Origin: Bog-159 sp963785255
GTDB lineage: Bacteria > Acidobacteriota > Terriglobia > Bryobacterales > Bryobacteraceae
Length of the DNA stretch: 64,000 nucleotides
Direction: 5' to 3'
NCBI GenBank assembly: GCA_963785255.1
Contig: CAWAUR010000015.1
Span: forward strand, 310,001-374,000
How positions within the stretch are numbered: position 1 is the stretch's first letter; the number at the start of each line of letters is the position of its first letter. Position numbers and translations under genes: made by a program. The notes under the pieces were generated by a model that worked only from the letters and a program-made list of their open reading frames with translations, made no database searches and was not told the origin of the DNA. Below are positions 26,156 to 35,900 of this stretch, piece by piece.

Positions 26156-29100
26156 CTACTGCGGCAGTCCGGCGCCCGCCAGTGCCAGGCGTGCCAGGTG
26201 ATGCGACATCATGCGGTCGGGAGACATCAGCACCTGCTGAAAATGAGTCCATGCCTGGCGCTGTTTTCCGAGCACCGCCTCCAGCACGCCGATGGTGTAA
26301 GGCGACGCCGCAGCGGACTGCGCCAGAGCCGTCTCGAAGCGCTTCTTCCAGGCTGCATTATCGTAACCATCGAGCTTCTTGGCCGCTCCCCACGCCCAGA
26401 CTAAGTCGTCTGTGGCGGTCACCGCCGCGACGCGCCAACGTTCAGTGGCTTGCTGAGCGTGGCCGCAACCCGCTTCCACCTGCGCAATCAGATATTGGGT
26501 ACGAGGCGCGTCGACGAACGGCGTTAAGCCATCTTTGGTGAACGGCAGACCGGCTGTTTCGGCTGAGAGTCCATTGATGGTGGCCAAGGCGGCGTCGCAC
26601 CGGTTGCCGGCGGCCTGGCTGAGAGCGTGCATGACGTTCACCTCCACCCAGACCTGGCGCACGTTGGTGCCGCCTTCCTCGCGCGCGAAAAAATGATCGT
26701 GAAACAGGGCCAGCGCGCCGTCGTATTCCTGGGCCTCGGTGCGTTCCAGCGCCAGCGCGTAGACCAGTTCGGCGGGCATGTGCGGCAGGTCCGGATAGTG
26801 TTCGAGCGACGCGGCCAACTCGCGCGCGGGGCGGCCCATCAGGCTGAGCGCGTCATCCTGGCCTTCGTACAGCTTGCGATTTCCGGGGTCCACGGCGAGG
26901 CCCTCGCGGAAGGCTTGTAGGGCGCCGATCCAGTCGTGCTTCTCGTGAATCAGGACGCGTCCAATATCGGCATCGAGGACGGGGATGGGGGCCTTGGCCT
27001 GGCGGGCGCGGTTCCATTCGGCCAGCGCGTCGTCGGTAAGTCCACGGGAGAATAACTGCGTGCCGAGCAGATAGCGCGCGGTCATATCTTCGGGATTGGC
27101 AGCGATGGCCGCGTGCAGCACTTCCAGATCTTCGGGGCGGCTGGGGAAGACATACAACGTGGATAACTTACTCGAGGCGGCGTAATCGGCGGCCGGAGGC
27201 TCACCCAACTTAGCGTGACAGTAACCGCGATAGTAAGCGACCAATGGATGCTGTTGCGGCAGAACCGCGGCGGGCTCTTTCTCGGCGGCGGCGACTGGCG
27301 GAAAATCGCGCGCCAGTAGGTCGATCGCAGGCCGGTACAGGCCCAGGCGCATGTATTCGGCGGCGATTTCGAGGACACGATCGGGGTCGGCGGCCAGGGC
27401 GCGAAGTAGGGTGGGATCGTTGTGGCGGCCGGCATCCCATTGCATAAAGAGGCTGGGCGGGGAAACCACTCCCTCACGGTCGTGGCTCAGTACAGCTCCC
27501 TGGGCGTGTTCGAGCGCCATGGCTTCCTCCGCGGCGCGCCGGTCGCTCTGTGCGGCATTGAGGAACCGCAGCGCGGCTTCGCGATCGCCTTCGCGCGCCA
27601 GTAGCTCACCCAGTTTCAGGCTGGCGGCGGCGCGCCATGAGGGCATACGCGCGGCCGCTTCATAACTGAGACGGGCCTTGCGGCGATCGCCGGCGCCATC
27701 GTAAGCCAGGCCGAGATAGTAAGCGACTTCGGGATCGGAAGCGTCGCGCGCGGCGGCGGTTTCGAGATAGCGGATGGCCTCGGCATCGCGTTGCAAGCCG
27801 GCGCACAGGCGGCCGGCGGCGACAGTCAGCGCGAAGTCCGAGGGGGTATGTTCTATCGCATCCTGGTAAGTGTGTAAAGCTCCGAGTAAGTCGCCTTGTA
27901 ACTCCTGGTCAGTGCCGCGCTGGAGCGGGTCGTCATCCGCGAGGCGCGGCTGTGGTCCGGTGTGAACTTCCGCCGCGGGCGTCCAATCGTATTCGCCTTC
28001 GGTATGGCGAAGCAGAACTTTGCCGGAGGCGTCACGCAGTTCGAAGGTACATGGATCGGGCGGCGCATTCTTGATTTCGCGCGTCCAGGTGCGTTCCGGC
28101 GTCAGAGTGACTCTCTCTTCAGCCAGCACCCGCGTGCCTTGCAGGATACGAACCGAGGCTAGCGGGATTTTGAGGTTCGTATTGAACGCAGCAACGAGCC
28201 CGCCATTGTGACGCGTCAGATTCACGACGCCCGCTAAGTTGGCGCGCGTAATGCCGCCGATGCCGCGCGCAGGCATCCAGTATTCGGAGAACTGAATGGT
28301 CTGGCGAGGTTCGAGAAATGCGTAGGTCTCCTGATTGCGGAAAAGTCCGGCCTGCACTTCAACATAGGCGCTGTTATTATCCGAAAGCGTGCGCCGCCAG
28401 TCGAGCCCGTCGGCATCCACACCCCACGACCAGATTTTCTTGGCAGGCAGCTCAGCATAATCCGCGAAGTGTACCGTGCCCGAGTTAGTATCCGGCCGCC
28501 ACACGCCCATGAACGGCTCGCGGCTGCCATAGACGAAGCGCGAAACGGGACCGGCGGTCTGGTTGCGGATGACGCTAAGATCCTTGCCGGAAGAATCCAC
28601 CGGCCACCTGTCGATGTCAGTGAAGCCGTGGCTGGCGGTGTAGCGCATCGGGTAATAGATGCGCGAATCGTCCTTCACTTCGATGCCCGCGTTGTTCCAC
28701 CAATAGAAACGATGGCGCACGTCGCTGCGATTGTTGAGCGTGACATGCTCTTCGAGGACGGTGCTGGCGGGGCGCAGGAACAGTTCGACGGTCCATTCCA
28801 TGCCGTAGACGCGATCGATGTTGCCCACCCACACCGAGGCGCTGCCATCCGCATGTTTGGCGAAGCTGAACGGCACGGGTGACATGGAGACCCAGTTGTG
28901 AGACACCGGGAAATTGAACTCGATGCCGAAGGCCGCCCACGCGCCGCGATAACCGATGTTGGCTTTCTTGATGGACGGATTGGCGTAGAACATGGGTTGG
29001 CCGCTGATCTTATCGACGCAGGTGTATAGGTGGCCGCCTATGTCGGGAAGGATGGAACACTTAAGATACTCGTTTTCGAGATAGACGGCGCGCCAGTTAT

Positions 29101-29305
29101 GCGCCACGCGGTTATCGGTGATGTTCTCGCGCAGCGTGTAGGGATAGTTGAAGCGGCCGGTGGAAAAGGCGTCGAAGGGCGGGTTGGGATCGGGCGCGCC
29201 TTCTTCGTAAGTGGGCAAGGTAAGAGTGGCTTGCCAGACGCGGACTTCGGCGCGGGCGAGCGGCAGAGTAAGTAAGAACAGAACGACGCAGTCCTTCTTC
29301 GTCAT
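26156..29305 (-). CDS. DUF5107-domain exported protein with tetratricopeptide repeats
   Basis: I start at 29305, whose ATG overlaps the TGA of the upstream HTH gene; a signal peptide follows (MTKKDCVVLFLLTLPLARA). The 1049-residue product has a DUF5107 region (about 25-370: LENEYLKCSILPDIGGHLYT, NFPVSHNWVSMSPVPF, GMEWTVELFLRPASTVLEEH), a beta-sandwich-like part, then tetratricopeptide repeats to the end. DUF5107 resembles galactose-mutarotase-like sugar-binding folds. A palindromic repeat lies in frame within the gene (27466-27503). I infer a role in carbohydrate use, given the sugar locus nearby, but no catalytic residues are evident. Confidence 0.85.
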   Translation of the reverse strand: MTKKDCVVLFLLTLPLARAEVRVWQATLTLPTYEEGAPDPNPPFDAFSTGRFNYPYTLRENITDNRVAHNWRAVYLENEYLKCSILPDIGGHLYTCVDKISGQPMFYANPSIKKANIGYRGAWAAFGIEFNFPVSHNWVSMSPVPFSFAKHADGSASVWVGNIDRVYGMEWTVELFLRPASTVLEEHVTLNNRSDVRHRFYWWNNAGIEVKDDSRIYYPMRYTASHGFTDIDRWPVDSSGKDLSVIRNQTAGPVSRFVYGSREPFMGVWRPDTNSGTVHFADYAELPAKKIWSWGVDADGLDWRRTLSDNNSAYVEVQAGLFRNQETYAFLEPRQTIQFSEYWMPARGIGGITRANLAGVVNLTRHNGGLVAAFNTNLKIPLASVRILQGTRVLAEERVTLTPERTWTREIKNAPPDPCTFELRDASGKVLLRHTEGEYDWTPAAEVHTGPQPRLADDDPLQRGTDQELQGDLLGALHTYQDAIEHTPSDFALTVAAGRLCAGLQRDAEAIRYLETAAARDASDPEVAYYLGLAYDGAGDRRKARLSYEAAARMPSWRAAASLKLGELLAREGDREAALRFLNAAQSDRRAAEEAMALEHAQGAVLSHDREGVVSPPSLFMQWDAGRHNDPTLLRALAADPDRVLEIAAEYMRLGLYRPAIDLLARDFPPVAAAEKEPAAVLPQQHPLVAYYRGYCHAKLGEPPAADYAASSKLSTLYVFPSRPEDLEVLHAAIAANPEDMTARYLLGTQLFSRGLTDDALAEWNRARQAKAPIPVLDADIGRVLIHEKHDWIGALQAFREGLAVDPGNRKLYEGQDDALSLMGRPARELAASLEHYPDLPHMPAELVYALALERTEAQEYDGALALFHDHFFAREEGGTNVRQVWVEVNVMHALSQAAGNRCDAALATINGLSAETAGLPFTKDGLTPFVDAPRTQYLIAQVEAGCGHAQQATERWRVAAVTATDDLVWAWGAAKKLDGYDNAAWKKRFETALAQSAAASPYTIGVLEAVLGKQRQAWTHFQQVLMSPDRMMSHHLARLALAGAGLPQ
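27466..27503. repeat. REP half-element inside the DUF5107-TPR gene
   Basis: accactccctcacggtcgtg then gctcagta is a diverged copy of the cgctccctgacggtcgcggctc arm. On the coding strand it yields the peptide LSHDREGVVS in frame, inside the TPR region. The reading frame is kept on both sides. Confidence 0.6.
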
Positions 29306-29673
29306 AACTGTGCGGTCAGGTGGATATCGTGCGCGATGGGAGCAATCCACTTCTGCCTTCCGTGGCCGGGCAGCGACTTCTCAGTCACCCGCAGAACGCC
29401 CACACGCTCCAATGCCTGGACATCGCGCGTCACCGCACTACGATCCCGCTTAAGCTTGCGCGCAAGATCCGTGATGGAGCCGGGCGTCGCTCTCACTTGC
29501 TTGAGCAAAAGCACCCGCTTCGCGGTGAGGACTTGCAGCATCGATTCGATGTCGTCGAACGCCACCACCCGGCTGGGCGGGATCCGTCCTCCATGGTCCG
29601 CCAGGCGCGCCAGTTTGCGGCCGCGCGCGAAGAATGCTTCCGTCGGTTCCACTCGGATCTCAGTCTTTCGCAT
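29302..29673 (-). CDS. TumA-like HTH antitoxin (COG4190-type)
   Basis: The 123-residue protein has a winged-helix region in its second half: FDDIESMLQVLTAKRVLLLK, then SITDLARKLKRDRSAVTRDV and QALERVGVLRVTE. This is the pattern of the HVO_A0114/COG4190 DNA-binding proteins that pair with TumE toxins. It overlaps the toxin-like gene upstream by 14 bases and the DUF5107 gene downstream by four. It probably neutralises TumE and represses the operon; its position last in the toxin-antitoxin block, just before a large gene, is notable. Confidence 0.8.
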   Translation of the reverse strand: MRKTEIRVEPTEAFFARGRKLARLADHGGRIPPSRVVAFDDIESMLQVLTAKRVLLLKQVRATPGSITDLARKLKRDRSAVTRDVQALERVGVLRVTEKSLPGHGRQKWIAPIAHDIHLTAQL

Positions 29674-29983
29674 GTTTTGCCTCTCTTACCAGAAACGTCA
29701 CGGCAGTTATTCTGCCACGAAAGTAACGGTGAAGCCGGCCATGGGCGGAATCGTAGCCCAGCACCCGGCCATTGTCGCCCGCGTAGATCAGGGGATTGAC
29801 ATATGCGAGGTTACACCGGACGACGCGGCCTTTGCTGTCCACCCAGATCTCACGCCGGAGAACGCCGCCGCCTTTCGCATCGGAGAGATAATGGCGTTCG
29901 TCCGCGGCCTTCCGGATTCCGGCAGCCATGATCCAAGATATCACGTCTGCTACCCACGGTGGCCTCAGCGGCAAAATATTCAC
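29660..29983 (-). CDS. TumE-like toxin (DUF6516)
   Basis: The GTG at 29983 overlaps the TGA of the upstream RelE/ParE gene (GTGA), which favours this start; an internal ATG at 29929 is the alternative. The 107-residue protein carries the TumE hallmark RCNLAYVNPLIYAGDNGRVL followed by GYDSAHGRLHRYFRG. Family members are toxins paired with a COG4190 antitoxin, which is exactly the next gene. Biochemical activity is not evident from the sequence. The first 18 residues from the GTG start have no family similarity and may not be translated. Confidence 0.75.
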   Translation of the reverse strand: MNILPLRPPWVADVISWIMAAGIRKAADERHYLSDAKGGGVLRREIWVDSKGRVVRCNLAYVNPLIYAGDNGRVLGYDSAHGRLHRYFRGRITAVTFLVREAKHAKD

Positions 29984-30300
29984 TCATCCAGATCCGCAGG
30001 CTCCATGGCCCCGTGGCGTATCGTGAGCACCGTAACGATTTTCCTGCGTTCATCGACTTCGTAAATAACTCGATAGATGTGGGGCTTCTTGCCATATAGG
30101 AGATGGCGTAGCCGGCGTCCAGATTTTTTGCCTTCGGGGGCTACGGGACACCTGTGCGGAAAGCTCCCCAAGCTGGAGACGGCTTCCTCTAGCCCGTTGT
30201 ACCAACGCGCGGCTGCCGGAGAATCGCGCGCATTCTTCTCGACGTAGAGGATATCCAGATCGCGGGCGGCGCGTCCACTTAACTCAACGCGGTATGTCAT
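29980..30300 (-). CDS. RelE/ParE-family toxin
   Basis: I start at ATG 30300, where the family begins: MTYRVELSGRAARDLDILYV. The 106-residue protein keeps ARWYNGLEEAVSSLGSFPHR, then RRLRHLLYGKKPHIYRVIYE and VTVLTIRHGAME, the core strands of the RelE/ParE fold (helix pair, then the R-x-Y-R-V-I-Y strand). It overlaps the antitoxin gene by 17 bases. RelE proteins cut ribosome-bound mRNA and ParE proteins poison gyrase; this sequence alone does not decide between them. Confidence 0.88.
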   Translation of the reverse strand: MTYRVELSGRAARDLDILYVEKNARDSPAAARWYNGLEEAVSSLGSFPHRCPVAPEGKKSGRRLRHLLYGKKPHIYRVIYEVDERRKIVTVLTIRHGAMEPADLDE

Positions 30301-30592
30301 GGCGCCCGCGAATTTCGTCGAAGACTTCGCGTGCCGGCCGCGTGCGGCCGCTCGCGACATCGTCGAGGCCTTGGCGGATGGCTTCGTGCACGTCCGCGCG
30401 GGCAGCGATGTCGAGCAGTCGCTGATAGGCCGCGGCATCCTGCACGATCGCGGCGGCTTTGCCTTTCACGGTCAACACGACGGGGCGCTTGCTCTTCCGG
30501 AGCTGCCTTATAAAGTCCCCGGAACGACGGCGGAAGGTAGTCAGCGACTGGATGTCCTTGGTGATGTCGAGCATGGACAAGGCCCTCGACAT
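30284..30592 (-). CDS. Phd/YefM-type antitoxin
   Basis: The 102-residue protein begins at ATG 30592 after aaaggtg; an ATG at 30574 is possible. The core ITKDIQSLTTFRRRSGDFIR, KSKRPVVLTVKGKAAAIVQD and AAYQRLLDIA is the Phd/YefM dimer fold (V-x-L-T-x-x-G-x-x-x-A-V-V). The C-terminal tail, which would wrap the toxin, is acidic/basic mixed (HEAIRQGLDDVASGRTRPAR). It is first in the overlapping array. A 9-base inverted repeat lies at its 5' edge, which fits autoregulation by the antitoxin-toxin complex. Confidence 0.88.
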   Translation of the reverse strand: MSRALSMLDITKDIQSLTTFRRRSGDFIRQLRKSKRPVVLTVKGKAAAIVQDAAAYQRLLDIAARADVHEAIRQGLDDVASGRTRPAREVFDEIRGRHDIPR

Positions 30593-30596
30593 CAAG

Positions 30597-30618
30597 ATAG
30601 CACCTTTCTAGGTGCTAT
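30597..30618. promoter_or_regulatory. Inverted repeat, candidate operator of the toxin-antitoxin array
   Basis: ATAGCACCT and AGGTGCTAT are perfect 9-base arms around ttct. It lies five bases upstream of the antitoxin ATG, with its arm overlapping the SD (aaaggtg on the minus strand), and 69 bases before the divergent MFS gene. A Phd-type antitoxin dimer could bind here and block both promoter and ribosome binding. Confidence 0.55.
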
Positions 30619-30686
30619 GTGGATTCCAGCACGTCCCCCGGTCCGCATCACGCTATACTCCGTATTCCCGGAGATTCCAATCCGAT

Positions 30687-31841
30687 ATGCGACTTCGCAC
30701 GCTTCCGGTTTTTCTGGCCTTCCTGGCGATGGGCTTCGCCGACGCCGTGGGGCCATTCGTCAGCTTGGCCAAGAACGAGTTTCAACTCAGCAACACGGTG
30801 GCTTCGTTCATCCCGTTCGTGGGGTTCGTGATGTTCGGACTGCTCTCGATCCCCATGGGCGTATTCCAGGACAAGCGCGGCAAGAAATTCGTTTTGATGT
30901 TAGGGCTGGTGGTGGCGTTGATCGGGCTGTTGAATGCCGCCTTCGGGCTTACATCATTCGCACGCTTCCTGCTGACAGTGATGCTAGTGGGTGCGGGCGC
31001 GGCCATTCTGCAGGTCTCCGGCAATCCCATCATGCGGGATGTGTCGGATGAAGGAAAATATGCGCGCAACTTGTCGCTGGCGCAGTTCGTGAAGGCCATC
31101 GGATCGCTATCCGGTCCCATGATCCCAGTGGTCGCTGCCAAATATTTTGGCGCAAGTTGGACGGTGATCTTCCCCATCTACGCGGTGGCGCTGGTGGTGG
31201 CGGTGGTGGCCGTGGCGGGCTTGCGCGTGGAGGAGAAGAAGAGCGAACATCACGCCGCCACGCTGCGATCCTGTCTGGCGCTGCTCTCAAACGGGTATGT
31301 GCTGATGATGGTGGCCGCGATCTTCTTTTATGTGGGCGCGGAAGTGAGCGTCAGCGCGGGCATTCCGCTGTACCTTAAAGAGCGCTTCGATATCGATATC
31401 AATAAGGTGGGGCTCTTGGGCACCGGACTGTTTTTCACCGCACTTACAATCGGGCGATTCTCCGGCGGAGTCATCTTGAATTGGATCGCGCCGCGGAAGT
31501 TCTTTCTGGTTACCTGCGGTGTCTCGGTGCTGGGGCTGTTGGGTATGTTTGTGCCGGACCGTACCCTGGCCGTGGCCAGCTTCTTCGTAGCGGGATTGGG
31601 CTTCGCGAATATCTTTCCGTTGGTTTTCGCAATCGCGGTAGAAGCCATGCCCGAGCATACTAACGAACTATCCGGACTGATGGTGACAGCTATCCTGGGT
31701 GGGGCGTGCCTGCCGCCGCTCATGGGACTGGTGGCCGATCACAGTTCGGTACAGTTGAGCTTTCTGGTGCCCCTCGCGGCCATTATTTACATTACATGGA
31801 CGGCGCTGGCGAATCGCACGGCGGCGGTGGCGCGGGCGTAA
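30687..31841 (+). CDS. MFS transporter, FucP-like sugar permease
   Basis: The 384-residue protein starts at ATG 30687 and has twelve hydrophobic segments. The segment MGFADAVGPFVSLAKNEFQL and the GNPIMRDVSDEGKYARNLSL loop resemble the FHS/FucP sugar:proton symporter group; between them FGLLSIPMGVFQDKRGKKFV is the MFS loop-2 motif. It sits six bases ahead of a ROK kinase and a GH2 hydrolase on the same strand, so I infer import of a monosaccharide released by that enzyme. The exact sugar is not determined. Confidence 0.88.
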   Translation: MRLRTLPVFLAFLAMGFADAVGPFVSLAKNEFQLSNTVASFIPFVGFVMFGLLSIPMGVFQDKRGKKFVLMLGLVVALIGLLNAAFGLTSFARFLLTVMLVGAGAAILQVSGNPIMRDVSDEGKYARNLSLAQFVKAIGSLSGPMIPVVAAKYFGASWTVIFPIYAVALVVAVVAVAGLRVEEKKSEHHAATLRSCLALLSNGYVLMMVAAIFFYVGAEVSVSAGIPLYLKERFDIDINKVGLLGTGLFFTALTIGRFSGGVILNWIAPRKFFLVTCGVSVLGLLGMFVPDRTLAVASFFVAGLGFANIFPLVFAIAVEAMPEHTNELSGLMVTAILGGACLPPLMGLVADHSSVQLSFLVPLAAIIYITWTALANRTAAVARA

Positions 31842-31847
31842 CTACTT

Positions 31848-32957
31848 ATGCCAAATACCAACGACCAACGCATCGTGATGACGCTGGATGCCGGGGGCAC
31901 TAACTTCGTCTTCTCGGCGATGCAGGCTAACCGGCCGGTGGTGGAAAGCTTCGCGCTGCCCGCGAACGCGGATAACCTGGAGCGCTCGCTCGCTAACATC
32001 GTGGAAGGATTCCGGCGAGTGCGGGGGCAGTTGCCCGCACCTCCCGTAGCTATCAGCTTCGCGTTTCCGGCTCCGGCCGATTACTTCAACGGCATCATCG
32101 TGGCGCCTGGGAATCTGCCGGCCTATCGCGATGTAGCGCTGGCGCCGATGCTCGAAGACCAATTCGGCTTGCCTACCTTCATCAATAACGATGGCGACCT
32201 ATTCGCGTTTGGCGAGGCGTCTGCCGGATTTCTACCTTATGTAAACGGTCTGCTCGAAAAAGCCGGCAGTCCGAAACGTTATCGCAACTTACTAGGTGTG
32301 ACTCTGGGAACGGGGTTCGGCGGCGGCATCGTGCGAAACGGCGCGCTGTTTGTGGGCGATAACTCGGTGGCCGGAGAGATCTGGCTGGCAAGACACAAGT
32401 TGATTCACGATACGAATGCGGAAGAAGGCGCATCCATTCGTGCGGTGCGGCGGGTGTACGCGGCCCAAGCCGGCCTGCCGCTGGAAGATGCGCCCGAACC
32501 GAAAGCGATTTATGAAATTGCCGAAGGGCGCGCCGATGGGGATCGCGCCGCGGCGCACGAAGCCTTTCGACGCATGGGGGAAGTGGCGGGCGATGCGATT
32601 GCACAAGCCGTTACGCTGCTCGATGGCTTGGTGGTGATCGGCGGTGGGATCGCGGGCGCGCATCGCCAGTTTCTGCCGGCTATCGTCGACGAAATGAACA
32701 GCAACTATCGGGCTCCCGATGGGAAATGGTTTCCGCGGCTGGCGCAACGGGCTTTCAATCTGGAAGATCCGGTTCAACGAGAAACTTTCCTCAAAGGGAA
32801 AACCAAGGAACTGACTGTTCCCGGCGGCACGCGCACAGTGAGATTCGATGGATTACAGCGCACGGGCATAGGAATCTCGCGCCTGGGGACCAGCGAGGCG
32901 ACGGCCATTGGCGCGTATGCATTCGCATTGAGGAGCTTGGACGAAAGAGCATCATGA
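31848..32957 (+). CDS. ROK-family sugar kinase
   Basis: The 369-residue protein has the ATP-binding DAGGTNFVFSAM near the N terminus, the catalytic INNDGDLFAFGEA (Asp as base) and the GVTLGTGFGGGIVRNG phosphate loop. A classical ROK zinc motif (C-x-C-x2-C-x4-C) is not visible, so it is a zinc-less branch. It should phosphorylate the sugar imported by the upstream transporter. The stop overlaps the next gene's ATG (ATGA), so the three genes form a coupled operon. Confidence 0.9.
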   Translation: MPNTNDQRIVMTLDAGGTNFVFSAMQANRPVVESFALPANADNLERSLANIVEGFRRVRGQLPAPPVAISFAFPAPADYFNGIIVAPGNLPAYRDVALAPMLEDQFGLPTFINNDGDLFAFGEASAGFLPYVNGLLEKAGSPKRYRNLLGVTLGTGFGGGIVRNGALFVGDNSVAGEIWLARHKLIHDTNAEEGASIRAVRRVYAAQAGLPLEDAPEPKAIYEIAEGRADGDRAAAHEAFRRMGEVAGDAIAQAVTLLDGLVVIGGGIAGAHRQFLPAIVDEMNSNYRAPDGKWFPRLAQRAFNLEDPVQRETFLKGKTKELTVPGGTRTVRFDGLQRTGIGISRLGTSEATAIGAYAFALRSLDERAS

Positions 32958-35900
32958 TACATCGCATCTTATTACTTGTCTTTATGGCATGGTCCGCGAT
33001 AGAGGCACAACCGTACACCCTGGGCGTGGGAGTGTACCCCGGCGATCCTAGTGAGAACTTTGGGCCCACGTTCCGCGTGGATCGGACTTACCGGAATCTC
33101 ACATTAGATCGACCGGTGTACCAATCGAGCAGTTACGATTACAATTTGACGGGTCAGTTGATCACCGACGGCATCAAGGACACCAAGATGCCGCGCTGGG
33201 TGGTAGTCTCGACTAGCCAGCAGGGCGAACTGAAGAAGAACGAGCGCGAATGGCTGCTCGACCATAACTGGTTCACGAGTGTAAGCCTACGAGGCACGGG
33301 CGGATGGGTACAGCTTGAGTTAGCGGGCGGAGATACGCCGCGCGAGGTAGATCGCGTGGAGATCGATGCCAGCGTGCGGGTAGGACAGGCCTCCAGCCTG
33401 TCCGCGGGCTGGACGGCGGTCGTATCCGGCTCGGATGACGGGCAAACCTGGACGGAGTTGGGCCGCGCTTCGGGCGCCGACGCTTCGAAGGTGCCGCCCG
33501 GCCGCATGCGCCGATACCAGCCATCAGTCCCGCTGAAGGCGCCCTCGCACAGCCGCTTCTATCGTGTGTCGCTCGACGCTCCCGGCGCACAAGGTTGGAT
33601 GGTCAGCGAGATTGGGTTGTTCGATCATAATGCACGCGTGGAAGCAGGCGGGCCGTATGACTTCACCAGCGCATGGAAGAGCGCCGGGACCGGCGAAGAA
33701 TGGGTCTATGTGGATCTAGGCGCGGAGTGCACGTTCGACCGCGTGGCGCTCCACTGGATCAGGCGCGCGGCGGAGGGTGTGCTGCAGGTTTCGAGCGACG
33801 CCGCGAATTGGAAAACCGTCGCGCCCATCGCCGACGATATGAGGCTGGCGAGCGCCGCGCAGGGCCGTTACGTGCGCGTGTTACTGACTAAGTCGGGTTC
33901 GCCCGATGGCTATATCTTGAGCGAAATGGAAGTCTACGGCCGCGGCGGACCGGTCGCCGTGGCGAAACCCGCGGTTCACATCGGCGCCGATGGTCGCCTG
34001 GACCTAGCCGGCGGCGCGTGGCGTATCCAGCGCGATTCGTTGGTTACCGCGGATGGCGCGGCGCTATCCAAGCCGGGATTTCACGACGCGGACTGGCTGG
34101 TAGCTACCGTGCCCGGCACCGCACTTACGGGTTACTACAATGCCGGCGCGCTGCCCGATCCTAACTTCGGCGATTATGCGTTCGCTATTTCAGACTCGTT
34201 CTTCTACGCGGACTTCTGGTATCGCAACGAATTCAGGATGCCGCCGTTGGCCGCGGACAGGCGTGTGTGGCTCAATTTCGACGGCATCAATTGGAAAGCC
34301 GATGTGTTTTTGAATGGCCAGAGCCTTGGCCGCATTGAAGGCGGATTTATGCGCGGTCGTTTCGATGTGACTAGGCAGTTGCATGCGGGCAACAATGCAC
34401 TGGCCGTGCGGGTGGTGAAGAACGCCACGCCCGGCAGCGTCAAGGAGAAGACATTCGACAATCCCGATAAGAACGGCGGCGCACTGGGTGCGGATAACCC
34501 GACTTATCATGCGTCCATCGGTTGGGATTGGATTCCTACGATTCGCGGGCGGGATACAGGCATCTGGAATAATGTCTATCTCACGACTACGGGGCCGGTT
34601 ACTGTGGAAGATCCGTTTGTCACTAGCGCGGTCACTCAGAATCCCGGCACTAGCGCGGACGTCACGGTGGAAGCGACTCTGCGGAATCACGATTCACAGG
34701 CAGTGAAAGGCACGCTGCACGGGCGATTCGGCGATATGACTTTCGATGAGCCAGTCACTTTGGATGCTTCCGGCAGCCAGACGGTGAAACATACGCTGCA
34801 TCTGGCGACTCCCCGGCTGTGGTGGCCGAACGGTTATGGCGATCCTTATCTATATACAGTGACTCTGCGGTTCGAAACAGCCGGCCGTGGCGTCTCCGAC
34901 GTGAAGACGTTTCACGCCGGAGTGCGCCAGTTCACTTACAACGACGAAGGCGGCGCGCTCAAGATATGGATCAACGGGCGGCGTTTCGTAGGGCTGGGCG
35001 GTAACTGGGGCTTCAGCGAATCGATGTTGCGTTATCGCGCGCGGGAATACGAGGCGGCCGTGCGCTATCACCGCGATATGCATTTCACGATGATCCGCAA
35101 TTGGGTGGGGCAAATCGGCGAGGATGCGTTTTACGATGCCTGCGACCGTAACGGGATCGTGGTGTGGCAGGATTTCTGGCTGGCCAATCCGGCCGACGGT
35201 CCGGACCCGGACGATAACGACCTGTTCCTGCGCAACGTGAAAGACACGGTGCTGCGTATTCGCAGCCATCCGTCGATCGGGCTGTACTGCGGGCGCAACG
35301 AAGGCCAGCCGCCCAAGCCCTTGGACACAGGCATGCGTGAGATACTGGCGGAATTGCATCCGGGGCTGCATTACATTCCCAGCTCGGCGGACGACACCGT
35401 GAGCGGCCACGGCCCCTACCGCGCCATGCCCACTAAGTTCTACTTCTCGCAGCGCGCCACGGAGAAGCTGCATAGTGAGCTGGGCATGCCGAATATCGGG
35501 AGCATGGACAGCCTGCGCGCGTTCATGCCGGAAGCGGAGATGTGGCCGCAGGGCCGCATGTGGGGGCTGCACGATTTCTCGCTGCACGGTGCGCAGGGCG
35601 GCGAATCGTTCCGCAACACCATTGATAAAAGCTATGGCGGCGCGGACAATGTGACGGAGTGGGTACGGCTTGCGCAGTATGTCAATTACGACGGTTATCG
35701 GGCTATGTTCGAAGCGCAGAGTAAGAATCGGATGGGATTGCTGATCTGGATGAGTCATCCTACATGGCCTACCTTCGTATGGCAGACTTACGACTATTAC
35801 TTAGAGCCCACGGCGGCATACTTTGGCGCGAAGAAGGCCTGCGAGCCGCTGCATATCCAGTGGAATCCGGTGACCGATAACATCGAAGTGGTGAACTATT

